Below, piece by piece: positions 30,086 through 37,955 of a stretch of 64,000 nt of DNA. Source of the stretch: Paenibacillus sp. H1-7 (GTDB taxonomy: Bacteria > Bacillota > Bacilli > Paenibacillales > NBRC-103111). The DNA is taken from positions 2,667,501 to 2,731,500 of the forward strand of contig NZ_CP031168.1 in assembly GCF_022354825.1 (NCBI RefSeq). The letters run 5' to 3'. How positions within the stretch are numbered: position 1 is the first letter of the stretch; each line of letters starts with the position of its first letter. Both the position numbers and the translations under genes were made by a program. The notes beneath the pieces are model-generated. The model ran no database searches and was not told the origin of the DNA. It worked only from the letters and a program-made list of their open reading frames with translations.

Positions 30086-30107
30086 AACGCTCCTGTACAG
30101 GAGCGTT
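30086..30107. repeat. 22-bp perfect palindrome
   Basis: AACGCTCCTGT followed directly by its reverse complement. The CGCTCC/GGAGCG arms repeat those of the hairpin at 29887-29903. It could be a protein-binding site or a hairpin in the pdh mRNA. Confidence 0.7.
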
Positions 30108-30159
30108 GAAGGGATAAGCTATCGTTTGCCGGTATCCGCAAACGGGTAATTTATATTAT

Positions 30160-30182
30160 AAAGCGCAGCGGGAGCGCTTTTT
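30160..30182 (+). terminator. Terminator between pdhB and pdhC
   Basis: A 7-bp perfect stem (AAAGCGC with GCGCTTT), a 7-base loop and five T in all. It could separate a pdhAB transcript from pdhCD or reduce read-through. I found no strong SigA promoter between it and pdhC; TATAAT at 30191-30196 has no -35. Confidence 0.7.
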
Positions 30183-30251
30183 GGAATTTATATAATGCGA
30201 ACACTAGGAATCGGAAGGGCGTGTAACTGTCGGAGAGTTTACGAGCCGACT

Positions 30252-30302
30252 TTGAAAACGGATTTCAACCGCAAAAGGTGTAATCTAGAAATCCGTTTTC
30301 AA
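30252..30302 (+). repeat. Second palindromic element before pdhC
   Basis: A 15-bp perfect inverted repeat (TTGAAAACGGATTTC with its complement, loop of 21 bases). Its arms share the sequence pattern CCGCTGTTGAAA or similar with the arms of the 29941-30058 element, which shows that the two hairpins belong to one repeat family. Confidence 0.7.
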
Positions 30303-30414
30303 CAGCGGACGGAGACAGTTGGCACGGCATGGAGATGGTTTCTAGTGTTCAGCACGATTTTTATAAATTCCAACCTGCAAACACCGCTGCGCCACCTTTA
30401 GGAGGATCAGAATC

Positions 30415-31752
30415 GTGGCGATATTTGAATACAAATTCCCGGAGCTCGGGGAAGGGATTCACGAAGGCGAGATCGTCAAATGGCTTGTGAAGCCTGGCGA
30501 TACGGTCAATGATGAAACGATCATCATGGAAGTGCAAAACGATAAATCCACGGTAGAAGTTCCTTCTCCGGTAGAAGGCAAAATCGTCGAAATCAAAGTC
30601 GGCGAAGGTACGGTATGTACGATCGGCGACCTGATCGCGACGATCGAGGTATCCGGCGAGGTGCCTCAGCAACCGAGCCATGGCGGTCACGGCGAGAGCG
30701 CAGCTCCTGCAGCGGCTCCAGCAGCACCTGCTGCGGCAACGGCACCAGCCGCAAGCGCAGCTCCTGCAGCGGCGGCTCCAGCTGCAGCAGCACCGGCCGC
30801 GGGCGCATCCGCCGCAGGCCAAGTATTGGCTACGCCGAGCGTGCGCAAGCTCGCTCGCGAGAAAGGCGTGAACATCGCGCAAGTCACACCTACAGGCCGT
30901 AACGGCCGCGTGACGAAGGAAGATGTTCTCGGCTTCACCGGCGGCGCAGCGCCAGCCGCAGCAGCACCGGAAGCTGCAAGCGCAGCTCCTGCAGCGGTAA
31001 CGGCATCTGCAGCAGCGCCATCGGCGGCGGCAGCGGCATTGTCCGGCGAACGCGTCGAAGAGCGCGTTCCGCTCAAAGGCATCCGCAAAGCGATTGCGAA
31101 TGCGATGGTCAAATCCGCGTATACGGCTCCGCACGTAACGCTGATGGACGAAGTCGACGTCACCCAGCTCGTCGCCTTGCGCGGCAGAGCCAAAGCAGCT
31201 GCCGAGAAAAAAGGCGTCAAGCTGACGTACTTGCCTTTCATCGTGAAAGCTCTCGTAGCGGCAGCTCGTCAATTCCCTGCTTTGAACGCAACGCTCGACG
31301 AAGAAAAGAACGAGATCGTCTACAAAAAGTACTACAATATCGGAATCGCAACGGATACCGACAACGGCTTGATCGTACCGGTGATCCAGGATGCAGACCG
31401 CAAAAATATTTGGACTATCGCCGAAGCTATCAAAGATTTGGCAACTCGCGGACGCGACGGCAAATTGAGCGGGGCAGAAATGAAAGGCAGCACGATTTCC
31501 ATTACGAACATCGGCTCTGCCGGCGGTATGTTCTTTACACCGATCATCAACTTCCCTGAAGTCGCCATTCTGGGAACAGGCCGTATTACCGAAAAGCCTG
31601 TCGTGAAAAACGGCGAAATCGTAGTAGCACCTGTCATGGCATTGTCCTTGAGCTTCGACCACCGGATTATCGACGGTGCAACGGCTCAAAACTTTATGAA
31701 CTACATTAAACAGCTTCTGGCGGATCCAGAGCTGCTCATTATGGAGGTGTAA
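30415..31752 (+). CDS. pdhC: Dihydrolipoamide acetyltransferase (E2 of pyruvate dehydrogenase)
   Basis: A 445-residue E2 with one lipoyl domain (residues about 1-80, lipoylated K44 in QNDKSTVE), an Ala/Pro linker at about 95-135, a peripheral-subunit-binding domain at about 138-175, a second Ala-rich linker, and the catalytic domain from about 215. The acetyltransferase active site [10 protein letters not shown] is near the end. The GTG start at 30415 follows AGGAGG. It needs LipL for lipoylation. A single lipoyl domain is usual for Firmicutes. Confidence 0.97.
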   Translation: MAIFEYKFPELGEGIHEGEIVKWLVKPGDTVNDETIIMEVQNDKSTVEVPSPVEGKIVEIKVGEGTVCTIGDLIATIEVSGEVPQQPSHGGHGESAAPAAAPAAPAAATAPAASAAPAAAAPAAAAPAAGASAAGQVLATPSVRKLAREKGVNIAQVTPTGRNGRVTKEDVLGFTGGAAPAAAAPEAASAAPAAVTASAAAPSAAAAALSGERVEERVPLKGIRKAIANAMVKSAYTAPHVTLMDEVDVTQLVALRGRAKAAAEKKGVKLTYLPFIVKALVAAARQFPALNATLDEEKNEIVYKKYYNIGIATDTDNGLIVPVIQDADRKNIWTIAEAIKDLATRGRDGKLSGAEMKGSTISITNIGSAGGMFFTPIINFPEVAILGTGRITEKPVVKNGEIVVAPVMALSLSFDHRIIDGATAQNFMNYIKQLLADPELLIMEV

Positions 31753-31757
31753 CAGCT

Positions 31758-33170
31758 ATGGTAGTAGGAGACGCTTCCGTTGAGATTGACGTTCTGGTCA
31801 TCGGTGCCGGACCCGGCGGTTACGTGGCGGCCATTCGCGCCGCCCAGCTGGGCAAAAGCGTACTGATCGTGGATAAATCCGAATTGGGCGGCGTATGCTT
31901 GAACCGCGGATGTATTCCTTCCAAAGCGCTGATTTCGGCTGCGCATCATTATGAGGCGGCAAGCCACAGCTCCTCCATCGGCATTACGGCGGACAACGTA
32001 AAGGTTGACTTCGCTAAAGTGCAAGAATGGAAGGGCGGCATCATCAAGAAGCAAACCGGCGGCGTAACACAGCTGCTTAAAGGCAACAAAGTACAAATTT
32101 TCAACGGCGAGGCTTTGTTCATCAACGAGCATGAAGCCCGCGTGTTCAACGATAACGAAACAGCTCGTTACCGTTTCAACCACTGCATTATCGCTACAGG
32201 CTCCCGTCCGATCGAGCTGAAAGCATTCCCTTACGGCGGACGCATCCTGTCGTCCACCGAAGCGCTGGAGCTTCCGGAAATTCCGGAAAGCCTGATCGTC
32301 ATCGGCGGCGGCTACATCGGTATCGAGTTGGGACAAACGTACGCGAAATTCGGTACGAAAGTAACCGTGCTCGAAGGCTCCGACGCCGTACTGCCTGGAT
32401 TTGAGAAAGAAATGTCCCAGCTTGTCGCACGCAACCTGAAAAAGCTCGAAGTGGAAGTATTCACCGAAGCTATGGCTCAAGGCTGCGAGCAAACAGACAA
32501 GGATGTTACTGTGACCTTCACGGTAAAAGGCGAAGAGAAGAAAGTAACGGCACAGTATGTGCTTGTGACTGTCGGCCGTCGTCCGAACACCGACGGAGAT
32601 CTGTCCTTGGAGCTGGCCGGCGTAGAAGTAGGCGAGCGCGGACTTATCAAAGTAAACGAGCAATGCCAAACGAATGTGCCGCACATCTATGCTATCGGCG
32701 ATATCGTACCAGGCTTGGCTCTGGCGCATAAAGCTTCTTACGAAGGTAAAGTAGCGGCGGAAGCTATCGCAGGACTTCCAAGCGCTGTCGATTACAAATG
32801 CATTCCGGCGGTTGTATTCTCCGATCCGGAAATTGCCAGCGTAGGCTTGAATGAAACCGAGGCAAAAGCCCAAGGCATCAACGTCGCTGTAGGCAAGTTC
32901 CCTTACGGAGCTAACGGCCGTGCGCAATCGATGAACTTGAAGGAAGGCTTCGTGAAGCTTGTCAGCGATAAAGTTTCCGGCTTGCTGCTCGGCGCGCAAA
33001 TCGTGGGAGCGGAAGCATCCAATCTGATTGCCGAGATGGGTCTCGCAATCGAGATGGGAGCTACAGTGGAAGATATCGCATTGACCATTCATGCGCATCC
33101 TACATTGGGTGAAATCACCATGGAAGCCGCTGAGGTTGCTATGGGACATCCGATTCATATTCTTAAATAA
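31758..33170 (+). CDS. pdhD: Dihydrolipoamide dehydrogenase (E3)
   Basis: A 470-residue FAD disulfide oxidoreductase. The FAD-binding GAGPGGYVAAIRAAQLG is at the start, the redox pair is in GVCLNRGCIPSKAL, the NAD-binding GGGYIGIELG is in the middle, and the C-terminal HAHPTLGE carries the catalytic histidine. It reoxidises the lipoyl groups of PdhC and may also serve other 2-oxoacid complexes. It starts five bases after pdhC. A terminator follows. Confidence 0.97.
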   Translation: MVVGDASVEIDVLVIGAGPGGYVAAIRAAQLGKSVLIVDKSELGGVCLNRGCIPSKALISAAHHYEAASHSSSIGITADNVKVDFAKVQEWKGGIIKKQTGGVTQLLKGNKVQIFNGEALFINEHEARVFNDNETARYRFNHCIIATGSRPIELKAFPYGGRILSSTEALELPEIPESLIVIGGGYIGIELGQTYAKFGTKVTVLEGSDAVLPGFEKEMSQLVARNLKKLEVEVFTEAMAQGCEQTDKDVTVTFTVKGEEKKVTAQYVLVTVGRRPNTDGDLSLELAGVEVGERGLIKVNEQCQTNVPHIYAIGDIVPGLALAHKASYEGKVAAEAIAGLPSAVDYKCIPAVVFSDPEIASVGLNETEAKAQGINVAVGKFPYGANGRAQSMNLKEGFVKLVSDKVSGLLLGAQIVGAEASNLIAEMGLAIEMGATVEDIALTIHAHPTLGEITMEAAEVAMGHPIHILK

Positions 33171-33189
33171 TCGTATTTTCGATTTTCGA

Positions 33190-33226
33190 GGCTCGGGCTG
33201 CAGACATGCAGCACCGGGCCTTTTTT
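33190..33226 (+). terminator. Terminator of the pdh operon
   Basis: A two-part stem (GGCTCGG with CCGGGCC, inner GCTGCA with TGCAGC) around a GACA-type loop, then six T. Confidence 0.9.
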
Positions 33227-33286
33227 AATTGGGACAAACCAATACATTTGTACCGATAAATGGGTTATAGCCGATAGGGTTCGTCT

Positions 33287-33316
33287 GCACGGATAATCCC
33301 CGGAATTCATACAATA
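33287..33316 (+). promoter_or_regulatory. Sigma-K-type promoter of the His-rich gene
   Basis: The -10 CATACAATA (33308-33316) matches the sigma-K consensus CATAnnnTA in every fixed position. GCAC (33287-33290) supplies the conserved AC of the -35 at the usual distance of about 16-17 bases. No SigA promoter is seen. This predicts late mother-cell expression. Confidence 0.7.
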
Positions 33317-33351
33317 CATCGATTGTCGAATTCTAAGGAGGATGATCATCG

Positions 33352-33651
33352 ATGGGTAAACATCATTTTTGCAGCTGTCATCCAAAGAAGAAAAGAAAGC
33401 CGAGATGGACAAAGCATAAACATGTGCATTCATGCAAATGCAAGCATGTGAAGCATGTGAAACACGTAAAACACGTAAAACATGGAGACAACAAGCATGC
33501 TCGTCTTTGGGTCGGACCTGTATTCTTGAAGCATGTGCATAAAGCGACAAAAATGAAATGCGAGGATCATCACGGTAAGCACCACCATTCCAAAAAACAT
33601 CATGGCAAAAGTCATTGCATGTGTTCCAAACGGCATCATCATCATCATTAA
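33352..33651 (+). CDS. Histidine- and lysine-rich protein, probable spore coat component
   Basis: A 99-residue protein in which His and Lys make up more than half of the residues. It has a KHVKHVKHVKHVKH repeat at about residues 31-44, a short ordered-looking segment (ARLWVGPVFLKHV), scattered cysteines and CxC pairs, and a natural HHHHH at the very C-terminus. Such low-complexity, metal-binding-like basic proteins are common in spore coats. ATG 33352 follows AAGGAGG. The sigma-K-type promoter supports a coat role. It has no signal peptide. The exact family is not recognised. Confidence 0.75.
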   Translation: MGKHHFCSCHPKKKRKPRWTKHKHVHSCKCKHVKHVKHVKHVKHGDNKHARLWVGPVFLKHVHKATKMKCEDHHGKHHHSKKHHGKSHCMCSKRHHHHH

Positions 33652-33660
33652 TTGAGGTTA

Positions 33661-33708
33661 AAAAAAAGAACGGCCTCTTCCCATCGGATAGGATGGTTGG
33701 AGGTCGTT
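33661..33708 (-). terminator. Terminator between the His-rich gene and the secreted protein gene
   Basis: Read on the minus strand, AACGACCTC pairs with GAGGCCGTT (one G-T pair) and is followed by a run of T. It ends the secreted-protein gene and may also act on the His-rich gene. Confidence 0.8.
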
Positions 33709-33731
33709 TGTTATGATTGCTCATTGCCTGG

Positions 33732-34646
33732 TCAGGGCTTTAATTCAATCCAGCGGTCCCATTCATGAACACTGTAGCCTTGGAGAGACGGATGGACCCG
33801 CAATGTTTCGATAACGCTGTTCAATTCGGTTTTCATAACTGCACTGCCTTTATCATAAAAGCTGGTGCCGTGCTCGTTATTATTCACGGTTTCTACGGCA
33901 ACCAGCACGGGTATGCCTGCACGGTCCGCTTCCGCCATTTCCTGTTGGACGGATTCCGTAATCCCTTTAGCATTATCCACGTAAGCCATAAGCGTCACTT
34001 GATCGACCTTGCTGATGAACCAATTGGATAATGTCGTTCTGCCGCCGTAGCCGTCCCTAACATCCGTATAATTGAGCCATACCGGCATATCCATACCGAC
34101 GGTTAGGTCCGTATCCGCTTTAACTTCCTCTACAAAGCCGCTTACGGTGTCCATCCACAATCCGATCACCGCGTCGGAATTCTCGCTCCATTGAGGCAGT
34201 ACATAGGGTTCTACGTCCAGATGAATCCCGGAGAACTGCTCCTCGGGAGAAGCAGAGCTGTTATACTGCTTAACCCAGTAAATGAACTGGTACATTTTCT
34301 TGTTATGCTCGGGAAGTACCCAGTTCGGCGCCCCGGACAAGGCAAATACGTCGATTCCCCTCGTCTTGGCTTCCTTAATGAAGCTTTTGTAGTACGTCGC
34401 CGGAAAATCGGGATCTATGAACAAATAGACCCGGTTCACTTCGTGTTCTTTCAGTTGGGTAAGAGTCGCATCTTTGTTCTGGATGAGATAAGGATTCCAC
34501 ATCCACGTGCTGACGACATTCGGCTCCGCTGCAGCTGCCGTATTCCCGGCAATGCCTGCAAAGGAAAAAGCCTGGAGTGCGATGAGGCTGGCGGCTATCG
34601 ACTTGCTGACTCGTCCAAATCGTTTCCATGAAAATTTCTTGTTCAC
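33732..34646 (-). CDS. Secreted barrel-fold protein, putative glycosidase
   Basis: A 304-residue protein with a classical signal peptide (basic start, hydrophobic core, Ala-rich cleavage region ending near residue 40). The mature part has motifs seen in TIM-barrel hydrolases: FSGIHLDVEPYV with candidate catalytic Asp/Glu, VDQVTLMAYVD, and GYSVHEWDRW at the end. It could be a glycoside hydrolase of an uncharacterised group. The start is GTG 34646 after AAGGAG. Neighbours give no pathway. The function is uncertain. Confidence 0.7.
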   Translation of the reverse strand: MNKKFSWKRFGRVSKSIAASLIALQAFSFAGIAGNTAAAAEPNVVSTWMWNPYLIQNKDATLTQLKEHEVNRVYLFIDPDFPATYYKSFIKEAKTRGIDVFALSGAPNWVLPEHNKKMYQFIYWVKQYNSSASPEEQFSGIHLDVEPYVLPQWSENSDAVIGLWMDTVSGFVEEVKADTDLTVGMDMPVWLNYTDVRDGYGGRTTLSNWFISKVDQVTLMAYVDNAKGITESVQQEMAEADRAGIPVLVAVETVNNNEHGTSFYDKGSAVMKTELNSVIETLRVHPSLQGYSVHEWDRWIELKP

Positions 34647-34744
34647 TTCACTACTCCTTCTCCTTAATGTGTCTTCTCTCTATATCCATTATAAGATTCG
34701 AGGGAAATTCAGGAAATCAAGGGGTAGTTTTTGGACAAATCCTC

Positions 34745-34774
34745 TTGACAAGTCTTCAAAGACCGATGTATTAT
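34745..34774 (+). promoter_or_regulatory. SigA promoter of the tetR operon
   Basis: TTGACA (34745-34750), an 18-base spacer and TATTAT (34769-34774). The leader to the tetR start is about 175 bases and begins with the operator cluster described next. Confidence 0.8.
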
Positions 34775-34788
34775 CCAATTATAGCTAA

Positions 34789-34830
34789 TTTGAACATTTG
34801 TTCAAAACAATCGTTCAAAACAATTGTTCA
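34789..34830. promoter_or_regulatory. Operator cluster for the TetR regulator
   Basis: TTTGAACA-TT-TGTTCAAA (34789-34806) is a perfect 8+8 palindrome. It is followed by two further copies of the half-site pattern, AACAATCGTTCAA and AACAATTGTTCAA. The cluster starts about 15 bases after the -10, so binding would block transcription; autoregulation by the adjacent TetR is inferred. Confidence 0.75.
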
Positions 34831-34957
34831 ATATATGCACTTTTCCCAATGGGTTTTTATGATACTAAAGAGCCCATGGTTGAACCCGACTAACTAAGGA
34901 ATTTTATGCATAGGAAGCTATCTCAATGAATTCGGCGTGCGCCGACAGGAGGTTCGA

Positions 34958-35560
34958 ATGAAACAGGATGCGAAAGATGTAAAGCTGAAAATTCTCGATG
35001 CGGCGAAAATATTATTTGCGCGCAAAGGCTTTGAAGGAACTACAGTAAGGCAAATCTGCGATGAGGCAGGAGTGGCTCTTGCCCTCGTTTCCTACCATTT
35101 TGGAGGCAAGGAGAACGTATATTACGCGTTGTTCGACACGTTCGCGCCGGACTTTTTACATACCGCTTATGAATTGAAGGATCCGGAAGAAGATCTGCGG
35201 TCGTTCATCCGCGAGTTCGTTCGATTCCGGATGGCGGAACCGGAGCTCATTAATATGCTGCAGCAGGAAGTCATGATGCAAAGTCCGAGGCTGGAGAAGG
35301 TGCAGCAATTATTGTTTTCGCTATGGCTTGGATTGCGACATATTTTGCAGGCAGGCCGCGACAAGGGCTGTTTCGAATACGACTCGCTGAAGCATACGAT
35401 GCATTTTGTCGTAGGTACTTTGATCTTTTCCCGTATCAGCCCTTTCCTAGATCCTGTATTCGGGTCCGGCGAACCGCAAGCCGGGAAGGAAGACAGTCTG
35501 GAGTCCGTCGTATCCTACACGACCCAGTTTATTTTTAACGGATTGAAATGCAGGAGTTAG
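34958..35560 (+). CDS. TetR family transcriptional regulator
   Basis: A 200-residue regulator with an N-terminal helix-turn-helix (KILDAAKILFARKGFEGTTVRQICDEAGVALALVSYHFGGKENVYYALF, residues about 9-58) and a ligand-binding C-terminal domain with Phe and Leu-rich helices. ATG 34958 follows AGGAGG (34947-34952). It is first in an apparent operon with an HlyD-type protein, an ABC-2 permease and a secreted protein, and probably represses it through the palindromes at 34789-34830. Confidence 0.92.
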   Translation: MKQDAKDVKLKILDAAKILFARKGFEGTTVRQICDEAGVALALVSYHFGGKENVYYALFDTFAPDFLHTAYELKDPEEDLRSFIREFVRFRMAEPELINMLQQEVMMQSPRLEKVQQLLFSLWLGLRHILQAGRDKGCFEYDSLKHTMHFVVGTLIFSRISPFLDPVFGSGEPQAGKEDSLESVVSYTTQFIFNGLKCRS

Positions 35561-35611
35561 CCTCCTGATTCCAATAGATATAACAGCATCATGGGAGGAG
35601 TAGAGAGAGAA

Positions 35612-36820
35612 ATGAAACGGAATGCAGCGGTATTGGCTGTATTGGCCATTGCTTTGGGGGGCGGAGGTTTCATGCTGTCCGCAGAAGGCAAGGATGCGGT
35701 AACGTTGGCCGCCAATCAGAAGGCGAGCATTGTGACGGCGGAGCAAGTGAACATATCTTTTCAAGGCGTTGGAGGCAAGGTTGTCGGTGTGCCGATCCAG
35801 GAGGAACAGCCTGTGAAGAAAGGGGATGTGCTGCTGACCCTCGACCCGACGGACATCGATTTGCAGCTGCAAAAGGCGCAGGCCGACATTGAGGTTACGA
35901 CGTTGAAGCTGAAGCAGAGCCAGGACGGGCTCCAGGTCGCCCAGGAAAAGCTGAACAATGCATTGAAGCAGGCGCAAATCGGAGTGGCCCAAGCCAAGAC
36001 ATCGCAGCAGCAGGTGGAGGAAGGGGCACGATCCGAAGATATCGAGAGACAGAGGCTGGCTGTTACAGCAGCGTCCGATTCCTACAACCACGCCTTGAAG
36101 CTGTATAACCAGCTGTTGAATATGGAGGAAACCTACGATAAGAACCCTTACTCCTACAAGGACCACAGAGATGCGATGGAGAACGCCAAAAACCAGCTGA
36201 CTACGCTCGAGAATGCGCGAAATCAGCAGCAGGCCGTGCTGGATAAAATGACGAACGGCGCGACCAAGGAGGAGCGTCAGCAGGCTGCTCTTATGGCGGA
36301 CAAAGCTCAAGCCGTACTGGAGCAAAACCAGCTGGGTCAAGAAGATATCGACAATCAGCGAATCGGATTGGACGCTCTGGCGAAGCAGCTGGAGCAGCAG
36401 AACATCCTGCTGCAATCGCTGCAGATCCAGAAGGATCGGATGACCTTGAAGGCGCCGTCGGACGGCAAGGTCGTGAAGATCGTTCCCAAGACGGGCGAGA
36501 ACGTAGGATCCGGCGCTCCTGTCGTCATCATCGAGACGGAGAAGCTGTACTTCGATCTGTACGTCAGTGAGCAGCAGGTCGGCAAGCTGAAGCCGGATAT
36601 GACCATACCGGTGCATTTTGCTGCGCTGCCGGATCAAGTACTGGATGGCCGGGTCCATTTCGTAACGGCTGCACCGCAATTCGCAAGCTTAAGAATGAGC
36701 CGTGAGAAAGGTACGGCCGACTTGAACACATTCCAAGCGAGAATTTACATTGACCGGACCGACAAGCTGCTGCCGGGAATGACTGCGGAGGTACATGTCG
36801 ATGAGATCCCAGCTCGATGA
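35612..36820 (+). CDS. HlyD family efflux adaptor
   Basis: A 402-residue membrane-fusion-type protein with one N-terminal hydrophobic helix (about 4-22), a lipoyl/beta part (GVGGKVVGVPIQEEQPVKKGDVLLTLD), a long alpha-helical hairpin rich in Gln and Lys (about 85-260), the second half-lipoyl (MTLKAPSDGKVVKIVPKTGENV), and a beta-barrel. Partners of this kind link a membrane transporter to the outside. ATG 35612 follows GGAGGAG. Its end overlaps the permease gene by 26 bases. Confidence 0.9.
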   Translation: MKRNAAVLAVLAIALGGGGFMLSAEGKDAVTLAANQKASIVTAEQVNISFQGVGGKVVGVPIQEEQPVKKGDVLLTLDPTDIDLQLQKAQADIEVTTLKLKQSQDGLQVAQEKLNNALKQAQIGVAQAKTSQQQVEEGARSEDIERQRLAVTAASDSYNHALKLYNQLLNMEETYDKNPYSYKDHRDAMENAKNQLTTLENARNQQQAVLDKMTNGATKEERQQAALMADKAQAVLEQNQLGQEDIDNQRIGLDALAKQLEQQNILLQSLQIQKDRMTLKAPSDGKVVKIVPKTGENVGSGAPVVIIETEKLYFDLYVSEQQVGKLKPDMTIPVHFAALPDQVLDGRVHFVTAAPQFASLRMSREKGTADLNTFQARIYIDRTDKLLPGMTAEVHVDEIPAR

Positions 36821-37955
36821 ATGGCGATTTGCGCTTACGAGCAAGTTCATTCCGGCGATTCTGATCGCTCCGCTGCTTGTAGCCGCCCTGTTCGGATATA
36901 TGTTCCAGAACAGCCAGATTAACGAAGCGCCGATTGCAGTCGTCGATGAAGACAACAGCATATACAGCCGGCAGTTTACCGAAAAGGTGAACGCATCGCA
37001 ATATATGAATGTGACCGATGTGTTCTACCAAGCGGTACAGCCCGATACATTGCTGGCAAACGAGAAATACATAGCCGTCATCTACTTGCCGAGAGGCATG
37101 GAGCAGCTGAGGTACCAAGGCAAGCAGGTGAACGTGGGGGTATTGATCGACAACACGATGCCCTCTGCTGTAGGCAATATTCGTAACGGCATTCAAGAGC
37201 TGATCACCATCGAGAATTTGTCTCTGTCGGTCGGCAAACTGAAAGTAATGGGACTTAGCGATGAAAGCGCAGCGGGAATTGCCGCTCCGATATCGATGCA
37301 GCAGCGTCTGCTGTACAATCCGACCTCCGATTTTATCGGCTTCATGGTTATAGGCTTTGTCAACGTAGTTGCGCTGGGAATTACCGCTATCGCCACCGCT
37401 TCAATCGTCCCGAGACTGCGGGTAGAAGGTACGTTGGCGCAAGCGCTGAAGCGGCCGCTAGGTTTATGGCTGAGGGTCGTGCCGTACGCGGTAATCACGT
37501 GCATCAGTCTGCTGCTGGCGTTCGGGATGCTGAAGCAGCTGGGCGGCTTGAGGTTCGCAGGCAGCGCGACCGCTTTTGTCATTCCCCTGCTGTTATATAC
37601 GCTGACGATCTCCTATATGGGGATGCTGGTAGGATGGTCGGCGTCGGAGCCGTCTAAGGTGGCTCTGAGGACATACGCCATTGTATATCCGTCCTTTATG
37701 CTGTCCGGCGTGCAGGTAGCGACGATTATATTCCCTTATCCGATCCAAGTGATAAGCCACATGCTTCCTTTGACCTGGTTGTTCAAGTTCATTCGCGGCA
37801 TCGGCTATCGCGGAGGCAGCTTGTCATATTTTACAGCGGAAATCGGGGTCTTTGTATTGATGATCGGCATATTGTCCTTAGGAATCGGATTGATGATAAT
37901 GTGGGAGCACCGCAAAATGAACGTGAAGACGGGTATGGAGGAGATAGCAGCATGA
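36795..37955 (+). CDS. ABC-2 type permease
   Basis: A 386-residue protein with one N-terminal transmembrane helix, a large extracytoplasmic domain (about 40-190) and about five helices in the C-terminal half, the ABC2_membrane_3 layout. The final helices include VQVATIIFPYPIQVISHMLP, a family-type motif. No ATP-binding subunit is encoded next to it, so it either borrows one or works with an ATPase elsewhere. Starts at 36795 and 36801 are both possible; GGAGG is at 36786-36790. The stop overlaps the next start (ATGA). Confidence 0.87.
   Translation: MSMRSQLDEWRFALTSKFIPAILIAPLLVAALFGYMFQNSQINEAPIAVVDEDNSIYSRQFTEKVNASQYMNVTDVFYQAVQPDTLLANEKYIAVIYLPRGMEQLRYQGKQVNVGVLIDNTMPSAVGNIRNGIQELITIENLSLSVGKLKVMGLSDESAAGIAAPISMQQRLLYNPTSDFIGFMVIGFVNVVALGITAIATASIVPRLRVEGTLAQALKRPLGLWLRVVPYAVITCISLLLAFGMLKQLGGLRFAGSATAFVIPLLLYTLTISYMGMLVGWSASEPSKVALRTYAIVYPSFMLSGVQVATIIFPYPIQVISHMLPLTWLFKFIRGIGYRGGSLSYFTAEIGVFVLMIGILSLGIGLMIMWEHRKMNVKTGMEEIAA

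Noticed and set aside
30361..33158. Long minus-strand open frames across pdhC and pdhD, some very rich in Cys and Arg.
   Set aside because: These are reverse reads of the Ala-Pro linkers and conserved enzyme genes; not coding.
33448..33486. Short tandem DNA repeat resembling a CRISPR or microsatellite.
   Set aside because: It encodes the KHV repeat of the His-rich protein; repeats are 9 bases and have no spacers.
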